64,000 nucleotides of DNA from Pigmentiphaga sp. (GTDB taxonomy: Bacteria > Pseudomonadota > Gammaproteobacteria > Burkholderiales > Burkholderiaceae_B), in assembly GCA_023228945.1 (NCBI GenBank), contig JALOAI010000003.1:1-64000 (forward strand), read 5' to 3'. Within the stretch, counting starts at the first letter, position 1; every line of letters begins with the position of its first letter. The position numbers and the translations under genes were made by a program. This document shows positions 53,399 to 63,648 of this stretch, piece after piece. Below the pieces are notes generated by a model, which worked only from the letters and a program-made list of their open reading frames with translations, searched no databases and was not told the DNA's origin.

Positions 53399-54946
53399 CT
53401 AGCGGTGGGTGCGGGTTTCTTGGGTATTGCGCATGCGGACGTTCATCACCAGCAGGGCGATGAGGACACAGCCGAGGATGGCGACGCCCATGCCGATCCG
53501 CACGCCTTCGAGCACATTGGTGCGCGCGACCACCACGCCCAGTGCGGCGATACCGGCGGCGCTGCCGATAGCCCGCGAGGTTTGAATCAGGGCCGAAGCC
53601 ACGCCCACGTCGCGGCGTTCGCAGATCATCTGGATGAACATGGTGAGGTTCGGCAACAGAAAGCCCAGCCCCAGCCCCGCCAGGGCGAAGGCCGCCATCG
53701 CCCAGGAGGCCGGGACGCTGGCGTCGAGCAGCCCCACGCCCAGGCAGCCCAGGGCGAGCAACACGGCACCCAGCGTCATCAGCCGCTGTGGCTGCGTCAG
53801 GCGAGGGAAGATATAGCCATTGGCGATGCTGGCGATCGGGATGCACATGACCAGCGGCGTCATGAGCAGGCCCGCATCGCGGGGACTCACCAACAGGACG
53901 TTTTGCAGCACCAGCGGTCCGAAATAGATCAGGTTGAACATCACCGCACCGACCAGCAGGCCGGCGAAGCTGAGCAATTGCGCCTCGCGGCTGGCGAGTA
54001 CCCGCAGCGGCAGCATCGGGACGGCGGTGCGCCGTTCGAAGGGAAGCAGCACCGCGGCGGCGGCCACGCTCAGGCCCAGCAGGATGAGGGCGATGACCGG
54101 CTGGGCGTTCTTGCTGAAGGCGAATTCGAGCGCCAGCAGTGGGCCACCCACGGCCAACATGAGCAGCAGCCCACCGATCCAGTCGATCTGCCGACCCGAG
54201 GCGACCTTGGCCGGGCGCAGATCGGGAAAGTGTCGATGCAGAACCCAGAGAGTGGGGATGGCGGCGATGGGCACCACGGCGAACGCCATGCGCCAGCCGA
54301 AGCTCTGGGTGATCGCGCCGCCCAGCACCGGCCCCACGCCGCTGGCCACGGCGAATGCGGCGGAGAGCACCGCCATCCAGCGCACCCGTTGCTTGGGGTC
54401 GGGTAGGAGGTCGGCGGGCGCGGCGAAGGCGGAAGCGATCATCATCCCGCCGCCAATACCCTGGACGGTGCGGGCGATCACCAATTGCAGCATGTCTTGC
54501 GCCAGCCCGCAGGCGATGGAGCACAGGCTGATCAGCAGGACCGACCAGATCATCAACCGCTTGCGGCCAAAAAGATCGCCCATGCGTCCGAAGATGGGCA
54601 CGGTGACGGCGGTGGTGAGGAGATAGCCCGAGCCGACCCAGGCATACAGCATCATGCCGTCGAGGGCATCCGCGATCCGGGGCAGGGTGGTACTGACAAT
54701 GGTGGAGTCGAAAGCCACCATCACGGCGATGGACGAGATGCCGAGCAGCCCGAGCAGAAGTTCGCGGCGGTTGGCCACGGTGGGCGGAACCTCCGCATCG
54801 ATCTCGGGCGAGGCTTCGAGCGCGGTGGGTGCGCGTCGGGGCAGCGGCGCGGTGTCGGCGGCAAAGTCGGCCAGGGAGTCCGGATCCCCGTGTTCCGGCG
54901 GTATGGGAGGAGGGGAGGTCGGGGAAATTTCGGACTCTGGCTTCAT
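53399..54946 (-). CDS. MFS multidrug efflux transporter (EmrB/QacA type)
   Basis: A 515-residue transporter of the 14-segment DHA2 family. A polar, proline-rich N-terminal stretch of about 50 residues precedes the first helix. Motifs include LPRIADALDGMMLYAWVGSG, RMGDLFGRKRLMIWSV (motif A) and TVQGIGGGMMIASAFAAPAD, with motif C-like GVGPVLGGAITQSFGWR. Such pumps export drugs or antiseptics with proton exchange. ATG 54946 was chosen over a TTG at 54964. A small CoxG-like gene lies just upstream in the same direction. Confidence 0.92.
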   Translation of the reverse strand: MKPESEISPTSPPPIPPEHGDPDSLADFAADTAPLPRRAPTALEASPEIDAEVPPTVANRRELLLGLLGISSIAVMVAFDSTIVSTTLPRIADALDGMMLYAWVGSGYLLTTAVTVPIFGRMGDLFGRKRLMIWSVLLISLCSIACGLAQDMLQLVIARTVQGIGGGMMIASAFAAPADLLPDPKQRVRWMAVLSAAFAVASGVGPVLGGAITQSFGWRMAFAVVPIAAIPTLWVLHRHFPDLRPAKVASGRQIDWIGGLLLMLAVGGPLLALEFAFSKNAQPVIALILLGLSVAAAAVLLPFERRTAVPMLPLRVLASREAQLLSFAGLLVGAVMFNLIYFGPLVLQNVLLVSPRDAGLLMTPLVMCIPIASIANGYIFPRLTQPQRLMTLGAVLLALGCLGVGLLDASVPASWAMAAFALAGLGLGFLLPNLTMFIQMICERRDVGVASALIQTSRAIGSAAGIAALGVVVARTNVLEGVRIGMGVAILGCVLIALLVMNVRMRNTQETRTHR

Positions 54947-54986
54947 CCCGCAAGCATACCTCAAGCGGGAACCGGCTTAGCGTTCC

Positions 54987-55553
54987 TCAGGGCCGCAGCA
55001 GCACGAAATAGCCCACGACCACGCCCAGCACGATCAAGGCCAGCAGCCACGATGCGACGCCCTTGCCGCCGCTGGCGGGCGGTGGCGGCTCGACGGGGTC
55101 GGCGCCCGGCTGCCGCTGGGCAACCTCGTTCAGACGCAGGAAGAACCCCTGGAGATGGTGGCGCGCGCGGCGGTCGAGTTCCTCGGCGCCGAGACGGGCC
55201 AGAGCCCCGCCGGCCGCGGCCTCCAACTGATAGCCCAGACGGGTGCCGCCGTGCTGGCCGGCTTCGAGGTCGATCTTGGCATGCCCGATCGCGAGTCCCG
55301 CGTGCGGGCCCGCCCCGTTGAAGACGACGTGGAGTTGTCGTGGGGCATCGGAGGACTCGACGAGAATGGTGCCCTCAAATTGAGACGTGGCGTCGTTGGC
55401 CGAGGTGTCGAAGACGATCTCGACTCCGTTGTCGGGGCGCCGGGTGACGCTGCGGCAATCGTGCAGACAATATTGCAGCGCCGCTGGATCGTGCAAGGCG
55501 TTCCACGTTTGCCGCGGTGTGGCGGCAATCCATTCGTGATCGCTGAAAAGCAT
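54987..55553 (-). CDS. SRPBCC/CoxG-like protein with C-terminal membrane anchor
   Basis: A 188-residue protein. Residues 1-145 fit the carbon-monoxide-dehydrogenase subunit G-like branch of the START/SRPBCC fold: FSDHEWIAATPRQTWNALHD, LHDCRSVTRRPDNGVEI, and GTRLGYQLEAAAGGALARLG. After a proline-rich linker the C-terminal ~20 residues are a single transmembrane segment, as in CoxG. No cox genes are nearby, so a role in CO metabolism is unlikely; ligand unknown. GGGAGG with 8-base spacing supports the ATG at 55553. Confidence 0.8.
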   Translation of the reverse strand: MLFSDHEWIAATPRQTWNALHDPAALQYCLHDCRSVTRRPDNGVEIVFDTSANDATSQFEGTILVESSDAPRQLHVVFNGAGPHAGLAIGHAKIDLEAGQHGGTRLGYQLEAAAGGALARLGAEELDRRARHHLQGFFLRLNEVAQRQPGADPVEPPPPASGGKGVASWLLALIVLGVVVGYFVLLRP

Positions 55554-55617
55554 GGTGGTGACCTCCCTTTTTCGACCTGTTTTCACGTGGCGGGAAACCC
55601 TGCGCCCGAGGCATCGG

Positions 55618-56790
55618 TCAGGGGGCCGGCCCCAGCCGCAGCAGTTGTCCGGGATGACTGTCCGTCAGGAGATAGAGCGCACCGTCGGGGCCTTGGCGAA
55701 CATCGCGGATGCGCTGTTCGAGAAACTGCAGCAGGCGCTCTTCGTGGACGACGCGGCCGGCGTCGTCGAGCTCGAGGCGCAGCAATTCGCGAGTGCGCAG
55801 CGCGCCGATGAACAGATTGCCATGCCAGTCGGGCAGCAGTGCGCCCGTATAAAACGCCATGCCGCTGATGGCCGGCGACGCCTGCCAAACGTGCCAGGGA
55901 TCTTCGGCGCCGGGGATGCTTTTGCCTTTGGCCTCGGGGATGGGCAGGAAACTGTAGTTGCGGCCATGCGTGGCCAGCGGCCAGCCATAGTTGCGGCCGG
56001 CCTCGGGAATATTGATTTCGTCGCCGCCGCGCGGGCCATGTTCGTGCACCCACAACTGCAGGGTTACCGGGTGCAGCGCGGCGCCCTGCGGGTTGCGATG
56101 GCCGTACGACCAGATCTCGGGCCTGGCGTCGGCGCGGCCGCTGAAAGGGTTGTCGGCGGGAATGGCGCCATCGGGGTGGATGCGCACCACTTTGCCTTGC
56201 AGCGAATCCAGGTGTTGCGCCGCCGCGCGCTGGTTATGCTCGCCCAAGGCGATGAACAGATGCTCGCCTTCGGCGTCGAAGACCAGCCGTGCGCCAAAAT
56301 GCTGGCCGGTGGATTCGGCGGGCTCCTGGCGGAAAATGGGCGTGAAGTCGTCCAGCGTGGCGAGATCGTCGCTGAGGCGGCCGTGGCCCACGGCGGTGCC
56401 GGCCTGGTTGTTGGCACGGCTTTCGGCGTAGGCCAGATAGAGGCGCCGGCTCTGGGGAAAATCGGGCGCCAGCGCGATGTCGAGCAAGCCGCCCTGGCTG
56501 CGGGCATAAACATCGGGTACCCCGGCGATCGGCGCGCCCACGGTGCCATCGGGGGCAATATGGCGCAGGCGTCCGTTGCGTTCGGTAACCAAAAGGCCGC
56601 GGCCATTGGGCAGAAACGCCAGGGCCCAGGGGGATTCGAGCTGGTCGGTCACGACCTCGATCTGCATCGTGCCCCGCTCGGTGGTGAATGTAGTGGCGGC
56701 CGGCGCGGCCACCGTTGGCGTCGGGCCCAGCAGCGCGATCGACAGCGCGGCGGCACCTGGCATGGAGAAAGCGGGAAGCAAGGCAGTCAT
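55618..56790 (-). CDS. PQQ-dependent sugar dehydrogenase family protein (YliI-like)
   Basis: A 390-residue secreted six-bladed beta-propeller of the soluble aldose sugar dehydrogenase family. A signal peptide ends near TVA-APA at about residue 29. The family opening ESPWALAFLPNGRGLLVTER is followed by SQGGLLDIALAPDFPQSRRL, and GARLVFDAEGEHLFIALGEH, GYGHRNPQGAALHP (as SYGHRNPQGAALHPVTLQLW) and EHGPRGGDEINIPEAGRNYG carry the PQQ and Ca2+ contacts. Such enzymes oxidise aldoses in the periplasm when PQQ is supplied. It stands alone upstream of the divergent rnpB. Confidence 0.92.
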   Translation of the reverse strand: MTALLPAFSMPGAAALSIALLGPTPTVAAPAATTFTTERGTMQIEVVTDQLESPWALAFLPNGRGLLVTERNGRLRHIAPDGTVGAPIAGVPDVYARSQGGLLDIALAPDFPQSRRLYLAYAESRANNQAGTAVGHGRLSDDLATLDDFTPIFRQEPAESTGQHFGARLVFDAEGEHLFIALGEHNQRAAAQHLDSLQGKVVRIHPDGAIPADNPFSGRADARPEIWSYGHRNPQGAALHPVTLQLWVHEHGPRGGDEINIPEAGRNYGWPLATHGRNYSFLPIPEAKGKSIPGAEDPWHVWQASPAISGMAFYTGALLPDWHGNLFIGALRTRELLRLELDDAGRVVHEERLLQFLEQRIRDVRQGPDGALYLLTDSHPGQLLRLGPAP

Positions 56791-56929
56791 GAATCGATTC
56801 TAGGCCATGCTTCAGGGATACCGCCAGAGGCTCCGCGGCCCGGTGGCGCGAACCGTCCCGCGGTTGTGCAATGCGCGACATTCTTTGCAAATAGCGCTGA
56901 ATTCGCGACTGAACGACTAAAAAACCAGG

Positions 56930-56935
56930 TAAAAT
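56930..56935 (+). promoter_or_regulatory. rnpB promoter -10 candidate
   Basis: TAAAAT at 56930-56935 lies 6 bases before the inferred 5' end of RNase P RNA. No good -35 box is visible at the usual distance; the AT-rich stretch 56915-56940 stands out. Confidence 0.45.
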
Positions 56936-56941
56936 AACAGG

Positions 56942-57364
56942 TTGCGAGGTGTTCCAGGCAGCCGCGAAACCGGGCAGGCGTCCGGCATCGAGGAAGGTCC
57001 GGACTCCACAGGGCAGGATGGCGGCTAACAGCCGTCCGGATAGCGCATCGGTTCGCCGCTGCGTCAAACCGAGGAATAGGGCCACAGAGACGAGTCTGTC
57101 AGGCGGGCGGTTTCCGCTCCGATACGGCATCTCCGTATGGCGCGCGGCGCAAGCCGCGCAGCCTGGCAGGGTGAAACGCGGCAACCTCCATCCGGAGCAA
57201 CATCAAATAGGCATGCGCGTGGCTTCGGCCACTCAGGGCGGCTCGTCCGAGCATGCGGGTAGATGGCTAGAGCGGCGCGGCAACGCGCCGCCCAGACGAA
57301 TGGCTGCCGGCGCGTGGGCTTAGGCCCACCGTCTACAGAATCCGGCCTATCGGTACGCCTCGCA
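56942..57364 (+). ncRNA. rnpB: RNase P RNA (class A)
   Basis: The catalytic RNA that matures tRNA 5' ends. Conserved landmarks occur in the right order: GAGGAAGGTCCGGACTCC then ACAGGGCAGGATGGC (P3-P4 region) near 56991, GGGCCACAGAGACGAG near 57077, AGGGTGAAACGCGGCAACC near 57168, AACATCAAATAGGCATGC near 57199, and AGAATCCGGCCTATCGG at the 3' side. The ends are set by P1 pairing, GCGAGG (56944-56949) with CCTCGC (57358-57363); exact termini are approximate. A T run (57367-57372) follows. Confidence 0.95.
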
Positions 57365-57378
57365 TTGTTTTTATGGTT

Positions 57379-57403
57379 GCGGGCGGCGGCCTTCGCCGCC
57401 CGC
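57379..57403 (+). terminator. GC-rich hairpin after rnpB
   Basis: A perfect 10-bp stem GCGGGCGGCG / CGCCGCCCGC with loop GCCTT, 15 bases past the rnpB 3' end and 37 bases before gcvH. There is no T tail, so it may act as a processing or attenuation hairpin rather than an intrinsic terminator. Confidence 0.4.
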
Positions 57404-57439
57404 TGTCGCTCATGCCGCTCCGGCTTTGTTGTCGCCATC

Positions 57440-57820
57440 ATGAACCTGCCTGCCGATCTCCGCTATACCCCTACCCATGAGTGGGCCCGCCTCGAAGACG
57501 GCGTGGTCGTCGTCGGCATTTCCGATCCCGCCCAAGAGGCCTTGGGCGATCTCGTGTTCGTGGGCGATGTGCCGGTGGGCGCCAAGCTGGAGGCGGGTGC
57601 GGTGGCGGGGGTCGTCGAGTCCGTCAAGGCCGCTTCCGATATCCACGCGCCGGTGGCGGGCGAGGTCATCGCTTTCAATACCCAGCTCGAAGCCTCTCCC
57701 GAGCAGCTCAACGAAGCGCCGTACGAGGTGTGGATCTTCAAACTGCGTCCCATGGCGCCGGGCGATCTCGACACCCTGCTCAGCGCCGAAGGCTACCGCG
57801 CGGTGGCCGAGTCGGCCTGA
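57440..57820 (+). CDS. gcvH: Glycine cleavage system H protein
   Basis: A 126-residue lipoyl carrier of glycine cleavage. It begins NLPADLRYTPTHEWARLEDG and carries the lipoylated lysine K63 in GVVESVKAASDIHAPVAG, with the conserved C-terminal helix EAPYEVWIFKLRPMAPGDLD. Length is typical. gcvT and gcvP are absent from the window, which is unusual for an operon gene. No clear Shine-Dalgarno precedes the ATG; the upstream in-frame extension would overlap rnpB and is rejected. Confidence 0.95.
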   Translation: MNLPADLRYTPTHEWARLEDGVVVVGISDPAQEALGDLVFVGDVPVGAKLEAGAVAGVVESVKAASDIHAPVAGEVIAFNTQLEASPEQLNEAPYEVWIFKLRPMAPGDLDTLLSAEGYRAVAESA

Positions 57821-57831
57821 AACCGATGTCG

Positions 57832-57856
57832 GCGGGCAGGCGCGATGCCTGCCCGC
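57832..57856 (+). terminator. Hairpin between gcvH and lpxC
   Basis: A perfect 10-bp stem GCGGGCAGGC / GCCTGCCCGC with loop GCGAT, 12 bases after the gcvH stop. There is no T run, so its terminator role is tentative. Confidence 0.5.
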
Positions 57857-57903
57857 AACCCGGCAATGATGCCAAAACCCTGGCTGTAAGCTTTAAGTAA
57901 GGG

Positions 57904-57909
57904 TAGAAT
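57904..57909 (+). promoter_or_regulatory. lpxC promoter -10 candidate
   Basis: TAGAAT (57904-57909) in an AT-rich patch 35 bp before the lpxC ATG. A good -35 box is not seen at 16-18 bp, so this rests mostly on the -10 match and position. Confidence 0.35.
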
Positions 57910-57944
57910 ACCAATAAGTCCAGCCTCAGCGGATTCCCGTTTTC

Positions 57945-58868
57945 ATGTTTCGACAACGCACTCTCAAAAGCGTCGTACGCACCACCGGCATCGGCCTGCA
58001 TTCCGGTCGCAGGGTCGAGCTCACGCTGCGCCCCGCGGCCCCCGATACCGGCATCGTTTTCCATCGCATCGACTTGCCCGAGGTCGTCGACCTGCCGGCG
58101 CGCGCCGATCAGGTGGGCGACACGCGCATGGCGTCGGTGCTGCAGCAGGGCAAGGTCAGGGTTTCCACGGTGGAGCACTTGATGTCGGCTTGCGCCGGCC
58201 TCGGGATCGACAACCTGCACGTCGACCTCACCGCCGAAGAAGTCCCCATCATGGATGGCAGCGCCAATACTTTCGTGTATTTGCTGCAGTCCGCCGGCTT
58301 GCAGGAGCAGGCTGCGCCCAAGCGCTTCATCCGGCTGCGCCGCACCGTCGAGGTGCGCGAAGGCGAGGGCGATTCCCTCAAGTGGGCGCGGCTCGAGCCC
58401 TACGATGGCTATGCGCTGGCATTCTCCATCGATTTCCACCACCCGGCCATCTCGGCCACCTCCGGTTTCGCCGAAATCGACTTCGCCCGCGATTCTTACG
58501 TGCGAGAGGTGGCGCGCGCCCGTACCTTCGGCTTCGTCAACGATGTCGAAGCCTTGCGTTCGGCGGGGCTGGCGCGCGGCGGCAGTTTCGATAATGTCAT
58601 CGTGCTCGACGAATACCGCGTGCTCAACCAAGACGGCCTGCGGTATGGCGATGAGTTCGTCAAGCACAAGATCCTCGACGCCATCGGCGACCTCTACCTG
58701 ATCGGCAAGCCGCTGATCGGCCGCTACGTGGCGCACAAGTCGGGCCATGCGCTCAACAATCGCCTGGCGCGTGCCCTGCTTGCCGAAGCATCCGCCTGGG
58801 AGCTCGTCACCTTCGAGTCGCCATCGGCGGCGCCGGCCGGCGTGCGGCAGGAGTGGGCATTGGCCTGA
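57945..58868 (+). CDS. lpxC: UDP-3-O-acyl-N-acetylglucosamine deacetylase
   Basis: A 307-residue zinc amidase catalysing the committed step of lipid A synthesis. The zinc ligands are H78 (STVEHLMSACAGLGIDNL), H241 and D245 (VKHKILDAIGDLYLIGKPLI), and the C-terminal HKSGHALNN has the general acid/base histidine. It opens MFRQRTLKSVVRTTGIGLHS. The gene order lpxC - DUF721 - M23 - secA is that of betaproteobacterial cell-envelope regions. Confidence 0.98.
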   Translation: MFRQRTLKSVVRTTGIGLHSGRRVELTLRPAAPDTGIVFHRIDLPEVVDLPARADQVGDTRMASVLQQGKVRVSTVEHLMSACAGLGIDNLHVDLTAEEVPIMDGSANTFVYLLQSAGLQEQAAPKRFIRLRRTVEVREGEGDSLKWARLEPYDGYALAFSIDFHHPAISATSGFAEIDFARDSYVREVARARTFGFVNDVEALRSAGLARGGSFDNVIVLDEYRVLNQDGLRYGDEFVKHKILDAIGDLYLIGKPLIGRYVAHKSGHALNNRLARALLAEASAWELVTFESPSAAPAGVRQEWALA

Positions 58869-58931
58869 TCCGAGCCGGTTTTGCACCGGTCTCAAGCTGC
58901 CCCCGATCAGCGGGCGCGAGCGTAAGTCGGG

Positions 58932-59432
58932 CTAGACGGAGCGGTTGCCCTGATCTTGGGCAGCCGAAGCGGCGCGGCGCTTCAGCAAGCGTTCCACCGC
59001 ATCATGCAGCGGGCCGCCAGCCGGCAATTGCGCCTGCAATTCGGTAAAAGCCGCCAGGGCCTGCGCGTCGAGGTCGGCATGGGGGCCGCGGTGAGGTTGG
59101 GGCGGCTCGAGCGCAACCGGGGCTTGAACCCTGACCCTGATTTCGTTAACCTGCCATCCGTGCTGTTGTAAGCCCTGTACCAGTCTGGGTACAACTTGTC
59201 GCAGTTTGGCAGAGTGTGCCGCCGTAGGGATTCCCAGTTGTAACCGATCTTCCTGCCATTTGAGCACTTGGCAAGCGGATGCCAATGGCTCGGGAAGGAT
59301 GCGTTGGACGTCGCGCTGCAGCGCCGCAAGGCGCTGCGCCGTGGCCAGCAGACTAGCGCCGCGTTGCGAGTTATTCAACCAAGACACGGCGTCTGGCGTC
59401 GTATGGCGTCGAGACGTTGAGTTCATTTTCAT
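58932..59432 (-). CDS. DUF721 / DciA-like protein
   Basis: A 166-residue protein with a DciA-like (DUF721) domain: LLATAQRLAALQRDVQRILP and WQEDRLQLGIPTAAHSAKLR correspond to the helix-strand core. DciA proteins load the replicative helicase DnaB where DnaC is absent, but DUF721 is also an RNA/DNA-binding module, so the assignment is tentative. The tail is proline/alanine-rich. ATG 59432 was chosen over the frame start at 59483. It is divergent from the M23 peptidase gene by only 14 bp. Confidence 0.7.
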   Translation of the reverse strand: MKMNSTSRRHTTPDAVSWLNNSQRGASLLATAQRLAALQRDVQRILPEPLASACQVLKWQEDRLQLGIPTAAHSAKLRQVVPRLVQGLQQHGWQVNEIRVRVQAPVALEPPQPHRGPHADLDAQALAAFTELQAQLPAGGPLHDAVERLLKRRAASAAQDQGNRSV

Positions 59433-59446
59433 GAGGTAAGAGCGGC

Positions 59447-60607
59447 GTGCGTCGTTTCTCCAAGCATACACGGGTGCATGCATCCCATGGCGTCGGCCCT
59501 GTGCCCGCCGCTGCCAGCGAGCCGGGCCCGATCCATCGTTCGATGGCCTGGTTGGCCGCCAGCCTGGCGCTGATGGCGGCCACCGTTGTCAGCGCCGGAA
59601 CCCCGGCTTCCACGCCCGCCTCCTCTCCCGAGGCAGCGCTTGCAGAGGCGGCCGATGCCTCGGCAAGCGCGAACCAGGCTACCGAATCATCGGCACAAGC
59701 TCCGCGGCTTTCCGCCGGCGCAAACGAAGCCGTCATCGCCGCCAGCCAGGCTTCCGCCGCCGCCACGACGGTGGCCGGCGGCGACGGGGCCGAGGCCGCC
59801 GTCACCGTCGCCTCCGGTGCCACCGAAGGCGGCCGGGCCGCCGCCACCAACGGCGCCGAAGCCTCGACCGACGATGTCGACGCCATGCGCCAGAAGGTCG
59901 ATATGCTGGCGCGCAAGGTCGGTGAGCTCCAGGCGCGGCTATTGCAACTGGATATGCTGGGCGATCAACTTGCCGATCTGGCCGGCGTGCCGGAAGAAAG
60001 CTACCGGATCGAAGCCCCCGATGCCCAGGGCGGGCCCATGATCGAGGTCGAGCCCATGAGCTTCGAGCAGTTGGAGGCCGAGGTGCTGTCGCTGGAGCAG
60101 CGGCTGGCCGCGCGTGCCGATCATCTGGCGGTGCTCGACTTCCGCTTGTCCGACCTGGTCGCCAGCCATCAACTGACGCCCTCGCGCATGCCGATCGAGG
60201 GCTATCGCTATCGTAGTTCGTCGTTCGGGCCGCGCTTCGATCCCATCAATCGCCGGCGGGCATTTCACGAAGGCATCGATTTCGCCGCGCCGCGCGGCAC
60301 GCCGATCTACGCCGCCGCGGGCGGCGTGGTGCTCACCGCCAAGTATCTGCGCGGCTATGGCAATACCGTCGAGATCGATCACGGCGATCGTCTCGTCACT
60401 CGATATGCCCACGCCTCGCGCCTCTTGGTCAAGCCGGGGCAGGTCATCAAGCGTGGCCAACAGGTGGCCACGGTGGGTTCCACGGGCCGCTCCACGGGGC
60501 CGCACCTGCACTTCGAGGTCCGGGTCGATGGCCAGGCGGCCGATCCCCGGCTGTATCTGGCCGGCGCCGCCAACCCCCTCAGCCAGGCCCTGGCGCGGGC
60601 CGACTAA
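59447..60607 (+). CDS. M23-family metallopeptidase (murein endopeptidase-like)
   Basis: A 386-residue cell-wall peptidase. A hydrophobic segment (MAWLAASLALMAATVVSA, about residues 33-50) is the likely signal or membrane anchor. It is followed by an alanine/serine-rich linker, a coiled-coil stretch (about residues 145-240; VDAMRQKVDMLARKVGELQA), and the LytM/M23 domain with the zinc-site sequences FHEGIDFAAPRGTPIYAAAG and HLHFEVRVDGQA. GTG 59447 has GAGG about 10 bases upstream; ATG 59543 is the alternative. Location between lpxC and secA fits a role in envelope growth. Confidence 0.88.
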   Translation: MRRFSKHTRVHASHGVGPVPAAASEPGPIHRSMAWLAASLALMAATVVSAGTPASTPASSPEAALAEAADASASANQATESSAQAPRLSAGANEAVIAASQASAAATTVAGGDGAEAAVTVASGATEGGRAAATNGAEASTDDVDAMRQKVDMLARKVGELQARLLQLDMLGDQLADLAGVPEESYRIEAPDAQGGPMIEVEPMSFEQLEAEVLSLEQRLAARADHLAVLDFRLSDLVASHQLTPSRMPIEGYRYRSSSFGPRFDPINRRRAFHEGIDFAAPRGTPIYAAAGGVVLTAKYLRGYGNTVEIDHGDRLVTRYAHASRLLVKPGQVIKRGQQVATVGSTGRSTGPHLHFEVRVDGQAADPRLYLAGAANPLSQALARAD

Positions 60608-60671
60608 TCGCGTCCGCCCAGCTCGCGAGTTTCCGTGTTCGCCCCGAAGCAATTCCGCGCGGTATCGGTGC

Positions 60672-60692
60672 GCAGCCGGCCAGTACGGCTGC
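60672..60692 (+). terminator. Weak hairpin after the M23 gene
   Basis: A 7-bp stem GCAGCCG / CGGCTGC with a 7-base loop and no T run, 65 bases after the M23 stop. It might lower readthrough into secA, but the evidence is weak. Confidence 0.25.
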
Positions 60693-60753
60693 CGGCATGC
60701 GCCGGGCGGAGGTTGCATTGCCTCGGCTTACAGGTGATACACTGAAAGACTTA

Positions 60754-60814
60754 ATTACGGTAACTCCGGTTTTGAGCCGGAGTGATTACGGGGACTCCGG
60801 CCTTGAGCCGGAGT
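60754..60814 (+). repeat. Duplicated 30-bp stem-loop in the secA leader
   Basis: Units 60754-60783 and 60785-60814 share 26 of 30 bases. Each is ATTACGG-NN-ACTCCGG-NN-TTGAGCCGGAGT and forms a hairpin with ACTCCGG / CCGGAGT arms. The second copy pairs one base more (loop CTTGA). Its 3' arm contains the GGAG (60810-60813) that is the only plausible ribosome-binding site of secA, 10 bases before the ATG. Confidence 0.85.
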
Positions 60815-60823
60815 TGTGCATAG

Positions 60824-63565
<2,742 letters not shown>

Positions 63566-63648
63566 GTCCTGGCCTGGGGGAGGCGGTACCGCCCGTCGCT
63601 GCGCGCGTCAGTGCGTTACCGCTCTTGTCGTCGACGGCGGATTCGGCG

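Noticed and set aside
53209..53463. 84-residue open frame starting MSAPGRPKRESS
   Set aside because: It is read from family B repeat DNA and runs into the 3' end of the convergent MFS gene; no domain or ribosome-binding site.
57263..57439. Upstream extension of gcvH by 59 residues
   Set aside because: It overlaps RNase P RNA; the known H-protein N-terminus starts at 57440.
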